Below, piece by piece: positions 18,518 through 27,474 of a stretch of 64,000 bases of DNA. Position 1 is the first letter of the stretch, and the number at the start of each line of letters is the position of its first letter. Position numbers and translations under genes: made by a program. Under the pieces are notes generated by a model. The model was not told the origin of the DNA. It saw only the letters and a program-made list of their open reading frames with translations, and did no database searches. Origin of the DNA: Martelella mediterranea (lineage in GTDB: Bacteria; Pseudomonadota; Alphaproteobacteria; Rhizobiales; Rhizobiaceae); assembly GCF_004342225.1 (NCBI RefSeq), contig NZ_SMAR01000002.1, positions 1 to 64,000 of the forward strand. The letters run 5' to 3'.

Positions 18518-19944
18518 GGCCGTACTTCACCTTTCCCAACAATTTCAACGTGCTGTATGCCTACTTTCATTCGCCAGAGGCGGAAGTGCTGGCCGGCCCG
18601 ATCGCCGGACTTCCACGCCCGATCTGCCGAGAGATTTTTAATGCGAACCAAGCACACATGGCTCGCCCCCATGCGCATATGACATTGTCAGCACCGCAAA
18701 CGGCATTTCTCGACAAAGAGCAATGGTGCGAGGCAATCGATATCGCGTTTGCTGCATTTGGCATCGATACGGCCGTGATCCCCTGGTTCTCGTGCCGCCA
18801 CAGGGATGCCAATTGCGACCACATCCACGTGGCCGCGAGACTTTCCACATGGACGGGCATTCCGGTCGAGTTGCCTCCGATGAAGCCGGCTTGCGATCGA
18901 GCGGAACGCGACCTTCGTATGACCTTCGCTGGTCGCATTCGCGGGATTACAGCTCCGCCGATCGAGAAACCTAAACCGCCTCCCATGTTTCCACGCCGGC
19001 CGAGGATACGCGGGGGACCGTACGAAGACGTGCTCGTGGAGATCGAGACGGTCATTCGTCGACGACTGCCGACATGTTTTGAAGACCTGGCAAAGGCCGT
19101 GCAGAATTCGTCTCCTCCCATCCGATTAACCGAGACGCCCACAATATATGGTCGGGCCGGTTACCAAGTCATGCGCGGCACTCGCAAGCCGGTTTTCGCG
19201 GGAGAGCTTAGTCGCACCCTGCAGCCGGCAAGACTGAAAAAGCAATTCGAAATCTGCGGCATTGCCCGCGCCTTGAACCTTTCGCGGGACCTCGACCTGT
19301 TGCGCAAGACTATTGCCCAACTCGAGCCACCGCACCCATCACCGAGAAGGAATACCCATGTCCACCGAAGCGAAGATATCAGAAGTGCGGGACGTCCTGA
19401 TCACGATCTCGAAAACGGGACTGGATCAGAAGAAGACGCTCGAGCAGAATCTCGGGGTGACCTGCCAGGTTCACGAAATCGTCTCGATGGCATTCGATCC
19501 CGAAAACGGTCACAGATCAGCGATCGAGGAGTTGGCTCGACGGATCAGTTTTCTGGCGGAAACCCAGATCAATATCCTCAAGGAGGTCGAGCACCAGACC
19601 GCGACCGTGAAAGCGCTACGGCACGACCTGAAGCCGATCGCAGAATTCTTGACGAAGCCCGGGGATCAAGGGGGCTGAGGCGGCTGTTGGACTGCCTGAG
19701 GCAGCGAAAGATCAAGGCTCTGATTTCCTGGACTTTGGATATTGCGTCATGCCGCTTTCCCGACGGCTCTGAGCTGAGCCATGACGGCGAACATCTTTAT
19801 CTGACGCGGGGCGGAGAGCAAGCCCGGACTGTTCTCGATCTGCTGAGATCAGCGGGGCAGGCCCTGGACGTAGAGGTTGATGAAGACGACACCAACGAAA
19901 GTCCAGACGATATTGTTCCGCCCGATCATCTTCCGTCTCTCTAG
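18514..19944 (+). CDS. Mobilization relaxase (HUH type)
   Basis: A 476-residue protein whose first 150 residues carry relaxase landmarks: PHAHMTLS (His53 and His55), then the metal-binding HRDANCDHIHVAA with His96, His103 and His105, matching the H-x-D-N...H-x-H motif 3 of MobP-type relaxases. Tyr4, Tyr15 or Tyr17 could be the nicking residue. Residues about 280-388 are Arg/Asp-rich and look unlike a folded domain; this is exactly where a second gene is encoded in another frame. The last 85 residues look normal again, with an acidic tail. It should nick oriT and pilot the element during conjugation driven by a helper. Confidence 0.8.
   Translation: MRPYFTFPNNFNVLYAYFHSPEAEVLAGPIAGLPRPICREIFNANQAHMARPHAHMTLSAPQTAFLDKEQWCEAIDIAFAAFGIDTAVIPWFSCRHRDANCDHIHVAARLSTWTGIPVELPPMKPACDRAERDLRMTFAGRIRGITAPPIEKPKPPPMFPRRPRIRGGPYEDVLVEIETVIRRRLPTCFEDLAKAVQNSSPPIRLTETPTIYGRAGYQVMRGTRKPVFAGELSRTLQPARLKKQFEICGIARALNLSRDLDLLRKTIAQLEPPHPSPRRNTHVHRSEDIRSAGRPDHDLENGTGSEEDARAESRGDLPGSRNRLDGIRSRKRSQISDRGVGSTDQFSGGNPDQYPQGGRAPDRDRESATARPEADRRILDEARGSRGLRRLLDCLRQRKIKALISWTLDIASCRFPDGSELSHDGEHLYLTRGGEQARTVLDLLRSAGQALDVEVDEDDTNESPDDIVPPDHLPSL
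19358..19678 (+). CDS. Nested out-of-frame gene within relaxase (MobB/MobD-like position)
   Basis: A 106-residue frame lies entirely inside the relaxase gene, in the +1 frame. It begins at an ATG seven bases after GAGAAGG, a proper ribosome site. The predicted protein (MSTEAKISEVRDVLITISK, then LARRISFLAETQINILKEVE) is helical, probably coiled coil, with normal amphipathic spacing. The relaxase frame over the same bases is low-complexity. Nested mob genes in this arrangement are known on ColE1- and RSF1010-type plasmids (mobB, mobD). I do not recognise its family; a relaxosome helper is an inference. Confidence 0.6.
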   Translation: MSTEAKISEVRDVLITISKTGLDQKKTLEQNLGVTCQVHEIVSMAFDPENGHRSAIEELARRISFLAETQINILKEVEHQTATVKALRHDLKPIAEFLTKPGDQGG

Positions 19945-19997
19945 ACGGCCTGCAGTTGTGCCGAACAGCCAACACTTCAAAATTGAAAGGATGCAAC

Positions 19998-20315
19998 ATG
20001 AAATACAAACAACCTCACCCTTACAAGATCGCACGGCAGATCAAACGCTGGGATGGCGTCGATATCTACGAACTGAAGCAGAGGCTCGAAGAGTTGCGGG
20101 AGGCAGCGAGTGAACGTGGAATGGAAAATCAGGAATTCGTGGATATGTGCAGCTTGCCTCTCGGGATGGAGGTCCCCCGTGAAATTGATCACTATATAAT
20201 CTGGTCGATTGATGCCTCCGGGCGCGTACTCTGCGGCGATGGGAGCCATTATGAGGTCGATACCGTTGAAGAGATGGCGAGAGTCTGCCGGCAAAACAGA
20301 AGCTCAGAAACGTGA
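19998..20315 (+). CDS. Hypothetical protein of the mobilizable element
   Basis: A 105-residue protein of unknown function. The ATG at 19998 is preceded by GAAAGGATG at suitable spacing. It begins MKYKQPHPYKIARQIKRW, has a helical stretch KQRLEELREAASERGM and ends with a beta-like SGRVLCGDGSHYEVDTVEEM segment. No signal peptide or membrane helix is seen. It follows the relaxase gene in the same direction and is probably part of the same cargo. Confidence 0.6.
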   Translation: MKYKQPHPYKIARQIKRWDGVDIYELKQRLEELREAASERGMENQEFVDMCSLPLGMEVPREIDHYIIWSIDASGRVLCGDGSHYEVDTVEEMARVCRQNRSSET

Positions 20316-20526
20316 TCCGGTCCTTGGCTGCTCAGTTTGAAACAACGAGCAGCATGGGCCTCATGACCGTGTCGCGTTTCATCCCTGTATGAATGTCAGC
20401 GACCCTTGCGCGTCGGAGCTTTCGGGCTTTTTAGCTTGGCTTCCCGTTGTTCTATGGAAAATCGCTGGCACGAAGCCCTCGCGCTTTGCCGCCGACTTCT
20501 TGCCATTGATCGATCAGGCGTCATTG

Positions 20527-20550
20527 TCTATATAATAGCTATTATATAGA
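20527..20550. promoter_or_regulatory. Palindromic operator of the toxin-antitoxin operon
   Basis: A perfect 24-base palindrome, half-site TCTATATAATAG followed by its reverse complement, lies 13 bases ahead of the antitoxin start. TATAAT-like -10 sequences fall within it. AbrB/MazE-type antitoxins bind such sites to repress their own operon. Confidence 0.75.
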
Positions 20551-20562
20551 GAGGCAGCCGCT

Positions 20563-20790
20563 ATGCAGAGTGTCAAGATTACAACGGTTGGCGCATCGTC
20601 CGGCGTCATCCTCACCAAGGAAATAATGGCCCATCTGAAGGTCAAGAAGGGTGATACCCTCTATCTGACGGAAACAGCGGATGGCGGCTATCGCCTTACG
20701 CCCTATAATCCGGAGTTCGTCCGCCAGATGGAACTCGCCGATGAAATCATGCATGACGACCGCGAGGTATTGCGCGCGCTCGCCAAATGA
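20563..20790 (+). CDS. AbrB/MazE-family antitoxin
   Basis: A 75-residue protein with the swapped-hairpin AbrB/SpoVT fold: VKITTVGASSGVILTKEIMA, then LKVKKGDTLYLTETADGGYR. The C-terminal 30 residues (FVRQMELADEIMHDDREVLR) form the toxin-neutralising helix. It overlaps the Doc-family toxin gene by 4 bases and is expected to repress the operon at the palindrome just upstream. Confidence 0.88.
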   Translation: MQSVKITTVGASSGVILTKEIMAHLKVKKGDTLYLTETADGGYRLTPYNPEFVRQMELADEIMHDDREVLRALAK

Positions 20791-21188
20791 CGGGTGCCGC
20801 AATGAAGAACTGGCGATGGGTGGAACCGGCTGTCATATATGCGGTTCACGACAGGCAATTGTCGGAACATGGCGGCTCCGAGGGCATCCGAAACGCTGAC
20901 GGGATAGAAAGCGCCTTGGCCCGTCCGCAGAATGTGGCTGCATATGGCACCCCGGACGCGTCAGACCTTGCCGCGGCCTATGCCTTCGGTCTCGCCAAGA
21001 ACCATGGTTTCATGGATGGCAACAAGCGCACGGCCTGGATCGCGGCGCGTCTTTTCCTTGCAGACAACGGATACCGGCTTCACTTCCAGCCCGTCGATGC
21101 AATTCAGTTGATGGAAGGCGTGGCTGGCGGCGTGATTGCGGAAGACAAACTTGCACGCTGGTTCAGGGATCGGCTGGTCGAAGCCTGA
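20787..21188 (+). CDS. doc: Death-on-curing (Doc) toxin, Fic family
   Basis: A 133-residue Fic/Doc protein with the core motif HGFMDGNKRTAW, agreeing with H-x-F-x-x-(G/A)-N-K-R; the position after the His is Gly rather than Pro. Doc phosphorylates and inactivates EF-Tu, and related proteins transfer AMP. VEPAVIYAVHDRQLSEHGG is the typical N-terminus. Overlap with the antitoxin gene implies translational coupling. The pair would stabilise the mobile element. Confidence 0.9.
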   Translation: MTGAAMKNWRWVEPAVIYAVHDRQLSEHGGSEGIRNADGIESALARPQNVAAYGTPDASDLAAAYAFGLAKNHGFMDGNKRTAWIAARLFLADNGYRLHFQPVDAIQLMEGVAGGVIAEDKLARWFRDRLVEA

Positions 21189-21255
21189 CGGGAAATCAGG
21201 TTATTGCCGGACTTCGGGCGATGCAATGTGCTTCGCCCAAGGTCGATGTCTGTTA

Positions 21256-22542
21256 TCAACTCTGTATCGTGCCCGAGAAGAGACCGATCGGATCTCTTCC
21301 GCCAGTGACATAATTGGCCCAGTCCTGCATGAGCTCCACCCGTTCCTCGAGCAGGTCTTCACGTTGATAGGCCGCCTCAAGGTCGTCTGGCTCATGCGCC
21401 AGGGCAAACTCCATGGTGTCGCGCGTGAAGCGCTTCTGCTGGCGCGCCCACGTTCGGAAACTGGCTCGAAAGCCATGCGCGGTGATGCCGGGTTCGAAGC
21501 GGATCGCAAGATTTCGGATGGCGTTTTCGCACAAGGCGCCTGACCGGTTCCTCGGTTTGGCGAACACCAGTCTTTCATGTCCGCTGAGCGGGCGCATTTC
21601 GATCACCGCCCGAATAGCCTGTCTCGACATTGGCACCCGATGGGATCGGTGCATTTTCATGAGCCGCTCCGGAGTCGTCCAGACACCGGTATCGAAGTTG
21701 AAGAAATCCCATTCTGCGTGTCGGGTCTCCTTCGATCTCTTGGCGGTCAGAAGCAGCAGCATTGTCGCATACCTCAATGTCGGCTCACATGGCACGGTCT
21801 GGAGCCAGTCCCAGAATTCCGGCACCCGCTCAGGCGGCAATGAGCCATGGTGACGACGTACGGTTCGCACCGCGCCAAGCGCGATCTTGGGATCGAAATC
21901 TGCCGGATTGTCATCCCGGTACCCGCGAATCTTCGCCAAGGCGAAAATTTCCCGGGTCCGTCCAAGCGTGCGGCGAGCCGTCTCGTGTTTCAATCTCCAG
22001 ATCGGCGCGATGGTGTCGACGATTTCGGGAAGCTTGATTTCGTCGATCGGCTTGGAGCCGATGTCAGGGAACACGTATGTGGCGATCGTATTCCAGTTTT
22101 GCGTTACGTGCTTGGCGTTGCGCAAACCGGGCTTCTTCATCTCGAACCAGGTCCTGGCCATCTCCTGGAATGTCGGCGTTGCAGATTTTGGTGCGCCTGC
22201 CTTTCCGGTCATGCCAGCCGGTTGACTTCGCCTTTTCCGCCGTGACGAAGAGGGCAATGGCTGTTCTTTGCCGCTGAGCAGTTCTCGCACATCAGCGACT
22301 GTCTTGCCGTCGGCAAAGAGGCCCCTGATGATATTTGCCTTCTCTCTGGCATCCTTCAGCCCCATCTCGGGATAGGACCCGAGCGAGATCCATGTCACCG
22401 CTCCGGCGCCGGGCGGTGTTCGAAATACAAAACTTTTGCGCCCTCCAGAGAAAAGGCGCAGATAAAGCCCGTGTCCGTCGCTCAGCCGCTCTGGTCCGGA
22501 TGCAAATTTCGCAGATTCGATCTGTTTTACCGTCAAGCTCAT
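21256..22542 (-). CDS. int: P4-type tyrosine integrase
   Basis: A 428-residue site-specific recombinase. The N-terminal DUF4102 arm-binding domain covers about residues 1-85 (RLSDGHGLYLRLFSGGRKSF), then comes a SAM-like core-binding domain and the catalytic domain. Catalytic residues are Arg in LTAKRSKETRHAEW, the HGFR box in ITAHGFRASFRTW, the second His in ALAHEPDD and the nucleophile Tyr in AAYQRED. It is convergent with the doc gene and marks the right end of the element. No tRNA, the usual target of this group, is visible next to it. Confidence 0.93.
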   Translation of the reverse strand: MSLTVKQIESAKFASGPERLSDGHGLYLRLFSGGRKSFVFRTPPGAGAVTWISLGSYPEMGLKDAREKANIIRGLFADGKTVADVRELLSGKEQPLPSSSRRKRRSQPAGMTGKAGAPKSATPTFQEMARTWFEMKKPGLRNAKHVTQNWNTIATYVFPDIGSKPIDEIKLPEIVDTIAPIWRLKHETARRTLGRTREIFALAKIRGYRDDNPADFDPKIALGAVRTVRRHHGSLPPERVPEFWDWLQTVPCEPTLRYATMLLLLTAKRSKETRHAEWDFFNFDTGVWTTPERLMKMHRSHRVPMSRQAIRAVIEMRPLSGHERLVFAKPRNRSGALCENAIRNLAIRFEPGITAHGFRASFRTWARQQKRFTRDTMEFALAHEPDDLEAAYQREDLLEERVELMQDWANYVTGGRDPIGLFSGTIQS

Positions 22543-22916
22543 AAGAGTACCTCCGTCGATTGAATGGTGTCCGAAGGTACGAAACGGCTCTGGCCTCGTC
22601 TAAATCCCCTTGAAGGCCGTTGAAGTGATCTGACGAAAAAAATCTCGTCAATACAGTTGGTTAGTTGCGTAATGTGACGGGTGATGACGGGTTCTGAATG
22701 TGGTCCAAGGCATTCTCTCTGTCCGCCATTCACCAATTCGAAAGATGCGTTTTCTACCCGTAAAAACAAACAGACTTGACCGCCACACTCTTTTCAAGAA
22801 ACCTTTACGTTTCGAGTGGCTGGCCCATGGTCTTTGCGAGTCAGTCTTCCGGCAACAGCAATGACGGCGCATTTTCAGATCATGATCGTGCCCGCGTTCC
22901 TTCAGAGGGCGCCATA
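22543..22916. other. Intergenic right of integrase; attachment site not identified
   Basis: This stretch holds the integrase promoter region and the leader of the next LysR gene. I compared it by eye with 17629-18005 and found no shared block longer than about nine bases, so no att repeat can be named. TTGACC at about 22777 is a possible -35 for the LysR gene. Confidence 0.4.
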
Positions 22917-23834
22917 ATGCTTCTTGACGACCTCACCGCACGTTTCCTTCGTGAATTTTCAGCGGTTGCACAAAGCGGTTCAATCCGCAGCGCTGCGCGT
23001 CAGATGAACATTGTCCCATCCGCAATAAGCCGAAAGATTTCAGATGCTGAAGTAAGGCTTGGTGTTAAGCTGCTCGAGCGACGCCCGAACGGTGTAATGC
23101 TGACAAGAGCTGGCGAAATCCTTGCCCAGTACGCTGCAAAAGCCGCCGAAGACCAGTCCGAGCTGATGGGACAGCTCAGCCGCTTGCAGAGCAGCGAAAC
23201 AAGCCCGGTGCGCATCGCATGCAGCGAAGCCTTCATCTCCGATCTGATGGAAAACGGCGTGCGCCCCCTTCTGAAGGTCCGCCCTGATATCAATGTTCAG
23301 GTCCTGAGACTAAGCTCTCCGGAAGTTCAGGATGCGCTGCTGCAGGGTGCGGTTGATATCGGCATAGCCTATGGACTGGCAGAAAACGCGATGATGCGGA
23401 CGATCTCTTCCGGAAGACAGCCACTCTGCGCCATTTTTCCGGTCAACGCGCCATTCGCACGGCGCAAACAAGTCGAATTTGCAGAAGTCGTGGGGCTTCC
23501 GCTGGCACTGGTTGAAAGTGATCACCCGGTGCGGTTTCTGCTGTCACGCGCCGCGCGCGAACAGAATCTCATTCTTTCTCCACGGCTGGAATCCAACTCG
23601 GTGGCGTTTCTCCTGAACTTCGTCACCGCAGAGATCGGTATCACATTCCTGCCGCGATGCGTTGCCGATGCGCCGGCGATGAAGGATAAGATCGCAGCCG
23701 TCGCCGTTTCCGATACAGTCTTCCTGAAAACCGAAACCCGCCTGATGGTTCGCGCCCGACGGCGTCTTGAAGATGTCGTTGAAACGGTCGCCAACAGGCT
23801 GGCGACCGATATGCTGGCGTTTTCAAGCACCTGA
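22917..23834 (+). CDS. LysR-family transcriptional regulator
   Basis: A 305-residue LTTR. The helix-turn-helix is FLREFSAVAQSGSIRSAARQ followed by NIVPSAISRKISDAEVRLG. The effector domain begins VRIACSEAFISDLMENG. I use the ATG at 22917 (MLLDDLTARF), which aligns with the usual LTTR length; a longer frame to 22776 adds an unrelated tail. It is convergent with the M20 hydrolase gene, with four bases between stops. The adjacent hydrolase and Dpp-type transporter are its likely targets. Confidence 0.88.
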   Translation: MLLDDLTARFLREFSAVAQSGSIRSAARQMNIVPSAISRKISDAEVRLGVKLLERRPNGVMLTRAGEILAQYAAKAAEDQSELMGQLSRLQSSETSPVRIACSEAFISDLMENGVRPLLKVRPDINVQVLRLSSPEVQDALLQGAVDIGIAYGLAENAMMRTISSGRQPLCAIFPVNAPFARRKQVEFAEVVGLPLALVESDHPVRFLLSRAAREQNLILSPRLESNSVAFLLNFVTAEIGITFLPRCVADAPAMKDKIAAVAVSDTVFLKTETRLMVRARRRLEDVVETVANRLATDMLAFSST

Positions 23835-23838
23835 AAAG

Positions 23839-25008
23839 TCAGCTCAAAGGGCTGCGCGCTTCCACCATGCCGACAAGCCAGCTTGAACCGAAGGGAATGG
23901 CTTCATCATTGAAGTTGTAATAGGGTGAATGCAGGCCAGCGCTATCGCCATTGCCAACATTAATAAACGCGCCAGGCCGCTTCTGCAGGAAGTACGAGAA
24001 GTCTTCACCTCCCATTGAAGGAGACAATGACCGGTTGACGTTCTGCTCTCCCGCGATTTCGCTGGCAACAGCAAGCGCCGCGTCCATCGCATTTTCATCA
24101 TTGACTGTCACAGGGTAGCCCGGCGTAAACGTAAACTCGATACTCACATTCGCACTGATGGCGATTCCGGCACAAATCTCCCCGATACGCTTTTCCGCAA
24201 GCTTCATGAGATCATCGCTCAAAGCTCTGACCGTGCCTGTTATTTCCACTGTCTCGGGAATGACGTTGCTGGCCGGCGAATCCGTTTTGAGACTTGTGAG
24301 CGATATGACCAGCGCATCAAGGGGGTGCGCGTTGCGTGCCACAATCGTCTGACACGCAAGGATAACCTGTGCTGCAACGGGCATCGGATCGATACAGTTT
24401 TGCGGCTGGGCGGCGTGCCCACCCGTTCCCGTAATCTTGATCGTCGGATTACCGACGGCCGCCATGAATGGACCGGCGCATCCGGCAAAATGCCCAACCG
24501 GGATGCCAGGCATATTGTGCATTCCGTAAACCTCATCAATGTTCCAGCGCTCCAGAAGCCCGTCTTCCAGCATTCCACGTGCGCCGAAATAACCTTCTTC
24601 GCCGGGCTGAAAGATCAGAACCGCCTGCCCTGCGAAATTGCGGGTTTCGGCCAGATACCGCGCAGCGCCAAGCAGCATCGCTGTGTGCCCGTCATGTCCA
24701 CAGGCGTGCATCCGCCCCGGTTCTGCAGAAGCATAGTCGGCCCCAGTCAGCTCCGTAATCGGCAAGGCATCCATATCGGCCCGCAAGCCGATGGACTTTC
24801 CTTCGCCACCATTGCCTTTGATGACAGCGATGACACCGGTCTGGCCGACCTGTTCGACAACCTCATCACAGCCGAACGACCTCAGCAATTCGGCAACCTT
24901 GCCGGCGGTACGCGTCTCAGTCAGACCCAGCTCTGGGTGTGTATGAATGTCCTGACGCCATGCACTGATTTCTGAATGAAGCTCTGCAAAACGGTTTTTG
25001 ATTGCCAT
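23839..25008 (-). CDS. M20-family amidohydrolase (hippurate hydrolase-like)
   Basis: Zinc or manganese-dependent hydrolase of 389 residues in the M20D group, which cleaves N-acyl amino acids. Metal-site motifs are RADMDALPI, MHACGHDGHTAMLLGAA, FQPGEEGYFGARGM and GGEDFSYF. The ATG at 25008 follows AAGGAG at six bases, which settles the start against a longer frame. It lies downstream of the ATPase gene on the same strand (gap about 140 bases) and is probably cotranscribed with it. It would process the compound brought in by the adjacent transporter. Confidence 0.88.
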   Translation of the reverse strand: MAIKNRFAELHSEISAWRQDIHTHPELGLTETRTAGKVAELLRSFGCDEVVEQVGQTGVIAVIKGNGGEGKSIGLRADMDALPITELTGADYASAEPGRMHACGHDGHTAMLLGAARYLAETRNFAGQAVLIFQPGEEGYFGARGMLEDGLLERWNIDEVYGMHNMPGIPVGHFAGCAGPFMAAVGNPTIKITGTGGHAAQPQNCIDPMPVAAQVILACQTIVARNAHPLDALVISLTSLKTDSPASNVIPETVEITGTVRALSDDLMKLAEKRIGEICAGIAISANVSIEFTFTPGYPVTVNDENAMDAALAVASEIAGEQNVNRSLSPSMGGEDFSYFLQKRPGAFINVGNGDSAGLHSPYYNFNDEAIPFGSSWLVGMVEARSPLS

Positions 25009-25149
25009 GAGGCAACTCCTTACTGTTGACGAAATAAGACAAAGAAAATTTGGGCGGACCGCCATCACCAGATCTCAGAGACGCCGGCTCGAAGGAATTC
25101 AAAGGCTCATGATCTGGAAAGCCTCGGCACGAAAACGGATGCCGAAGCG

Positions 25150-27054
25150 CTACGCCTGGCGGACAAGCACATAGTGGTCCTCGCCAATCTTTTGATAGCG
25201 GCTCGGTTCGGGCTTGTGGTCCGGGGGAAATATGGGGGAAGGGATCGGTGTATAGCGTATATCACCGCTCAGCTTTCGCTTCTTCGGATCGGCGATCGGC
25301 ACAGCGGAAAGCAAGGTTTTTGTGTATTCATGCGTCGGGTTTTCAAAGATGGCCTGCCGCGGGCCAATTTCGACAAGACGCCCGAGATACATCACGCCAA
25401 CATGGTGACTGACGCGCTCGACCACGGCCATATCGTGTGAAATGAACAGGAACGAAACACCGAGATCGTTCTGAAGCTCCATCATGAGGTTCAAAACCTG
25501 CGCCTGGACCGATACATCCAGAGCAGAAACAGCTTCATCCGCAATGATCAGCTTGGGGTTGAGTGCGAGCGCGCGGGCAATCGCGATACGCTGGCGCTGA
25601 CCGCCCGAAAGCTCATGTGGAAAACGGTACATAAATGAGCGGGGCAGCTCTACCCGCTCAAACAGTGTGGCAACGCGATCCTGCAACGCCGAGCCTTTTT
25701 CCAGATCATAATTCCGCAAGGGTTCTGCAACCTGATCGAAGAGCTTCATCTGTGGATTGAGACTTGCAAAAGGGTCCTGAAAAACCATCTGCATATTCCG
25801 CCGGGCTTTGTGCAGTTCCGCTTCATTGAGTTCGAGAAGCTCCCGTCCTGCAAGGCGGATGCTGCCATCCGTCGGTTCCACGAGACGAAGAAGCGAGCGC
25901 CCGCAAGTGGACTTCCCACAGCCTGATTCCCCGACAAGGCTCAGTGTTTCACCCGCCCTGATTTTAAAACTGACATCTTCAACAGCATGAACACGTGCTT
26001 TGACACGCTTCAGCAAACCACCTCTGACCGGAAAGCGTGTGGTCAGGTGGCGAACATCGAGAAGGACCGGTTGTTCACCATCTTCATCTTCAGGCGTTTC
26101 TGACCCGGCATCAGACACATCTGAAGCCGGAGCGCCCTCACGCGTGAGAATACGCATCGGCTCCGGCCTGGTTTTGCCCCGCATTTCGCCAAGGCGCGGA
26201 ACGGCGGCCAGAAGTGCCTTTGTATAAGGGTGTTCCGGCGCCTCGAATATCTTTTCGACCGGACCTTCTTCAACCTTGTTGCCGCGATACATGACGACCA
26301 CGCGGTCGGCCATCTGCGCCACTACCGACATGTCATGGGTGATAAACATGACGGCAGTGCCTTTTTCATTTTTCAGCTGATTGATCAGCCCCAGGATCTC
26401 AGCCTGAATTGTCACATCAAGCGCTGTTGTCGGTTCATCGCAGATAAGAAGTCGCGGTTCACAGGCCATCGCCATTGCAATCACGACGCGCTGCCGCATG
26501 CCGCCTGACAGCTCGTGCGGATACTGATCAAGCCGACGCTCCGGTTCATTGATCTTCACCATTTTCAGGAGTTCGAGCGCCCTGCTGCGGGCTTCGGATT
26601 TGGTCAGGTCCCGATGAACGCGCAAGCCCTCTGTCAATTGCCGGCCAATCGTAAAGACGGGGTTCAGTGAGGTCATCGGTTCCTGAAAGATCATTCCGAT
26701 TTCACTGCCCCGGATATCACGCATCAAAGGAGACGGGAGCTTTGAAAGGTCAACGGTATTCCCTGAAGCACGTTTGAACAGCAGTTCACCGCCAGCAATT
26801 ATGCCGCCGTCATACTCAATCAGCCGCATTAAGGAGAGGGAGGAGACAGACTTGCCGGAGCCGGATTCGCCAACGATGCAGACACATTCGCCCAGAGCGA
26901 CATCAAAACTGACATCCTCAACGCCCAGAACCGCACCGGCCTGTGTTTCGAATGCGACGCGCAAGTTCCGGACAGACAGCAACTGTTCGTCCGAAACCGG
27001 GGGGTATTCCGGCTGGTTTTGTTTATGAGACGTGGCGTCCTGGTGTTGCTGCAT
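25150..27054 (-). CDS. Fused DppD-DppF ABC transporter ATPase
   Basis: A 634-residue protein with two nucleotide-binding domains in tandem. The first has [29 protein letters not shown] and [12 protein letters not shown]; the second has [30 protein letters not shown] and [13 protein letters not shown] linker of about 60 acidic residues joins them. The ATG at 27054 follows GTGAGAGAACGT; an ATG at 27078 is an alternative. Both ATPases of an oligopeptide transporter are thus one polypeptide, as in GsiA. It is divergent from its binding protein and permease genes across a 420-base region. Confidence 0.92.
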   Translation of the reverse strand: MQQHQDATSHKQNQPEYPPVSDEQLLSVRNLRVAFETQAGAVLGVEDVSFDVALGECVCIVGESGSGKSVSSLSLMRLIEYDGGIIAGGELLFKRASGNTVDLSKLPSPLMRDIRGSEIGMIFQEPMTSLNPVFTIGRQLTEGLRVHRDLTKSEARSRALELLKMVKINEPERRLDQYPHELSGGMRQRVVIAMAMACEPRLLICDEPTTALDVTIQAEILGLINQLKNEKGTAVMFITHDMSVVAQMADRVVVMYRGNKVEEGPVEKIFEAPEHPYTKALLAAVPRLGEMRGKTRPEPMRILTREGAPASDVSDAGSETPEDEDGEQPVLLDVRHLTTRFPVRGGLLKRVKARVHAVEDVSFKIRAGETLSLVGESGCGKSTCGRSLLRLVEPTDGSIRLAGRELLELNEAELHKARRNMQMVFQDPFASLNPQMKLFDQVAEPLRNYDLEKGSALQDRVATLFERVELPRSFMYRFPHELSGGQRQRIAIARALALNPKLIIADEAVSALDVSVQAQVLNLMMELQNDLGVSFLFISHDMAVVERVSHHVGVMYLGRLVEIGPRQAIFENPTHEYTKTLLSAVPIADPKKRKLSGDIRYTPIPSPIFPPDHKPEPSRYQKIGEDHYVLVRQA

Positions 27055-27474
27055 ACGTTCTCTCACTGTAACAAACATTGATCAGGAGGAGACGCGCAGG
27101 TTTTATCGCCCGCCAGATCATGTCTGGCAGGATCGGGCATCCCCTTCGGGATACCTTGCTGATGCTTTGGCTGCGCCAAGACCCCCTTGATCCTGGCAAT
27201 TTTCTTTTTTGTTGCATCAACTGTTCTTCGTTTCTGGCGAAAGCGCAAGCAATTCATCCAAGCACACCGTGTTGCCATTTCAGCAACACGGTGTGCTTCA
27301 AGTCTTCACTTGCCGTTTCTGAAATCCTTAAGAATAGTTGGGGTGTTCATCCGATCTTCATCAAAAAAGCCGGAAAGGCAGGTGGGGATCAGTTCTAAAT
27401 AAAAATAATCGCAGTTGCTCATCTGTTTCGCAGAAGACTATTTCAAGCAGAGCGCAGGCTGCCAGGGGAATAAA
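27055..27474. promoter_or_regulatory. Divergent control region with a 16-bp perfect inverted repeat
   Basis: AAGCACACCGTGTTGC (27260-27275) and GCAACACGGTGTGCTT (27283-27298) are exact inverse complements around a seven-base spacer. The element sits near the middle between the ATPase gene and the binding-protein gene. It has no T-run on the plus strand and could be an operator for the nearby LysR regulator, a bidirectional insulator hairpin or a repeat. The ribosome site CAGGGGAA for the gene at 27475 is at 27461-27468. Confidence 0.55.

Noticed and set aside
19345-19680. Frameshift in the relaxase gene
   Set aside because: A frameshift would need two compensating errors, and the inner frame has its own ribosome site, start and stop; a nested gene is simpler.
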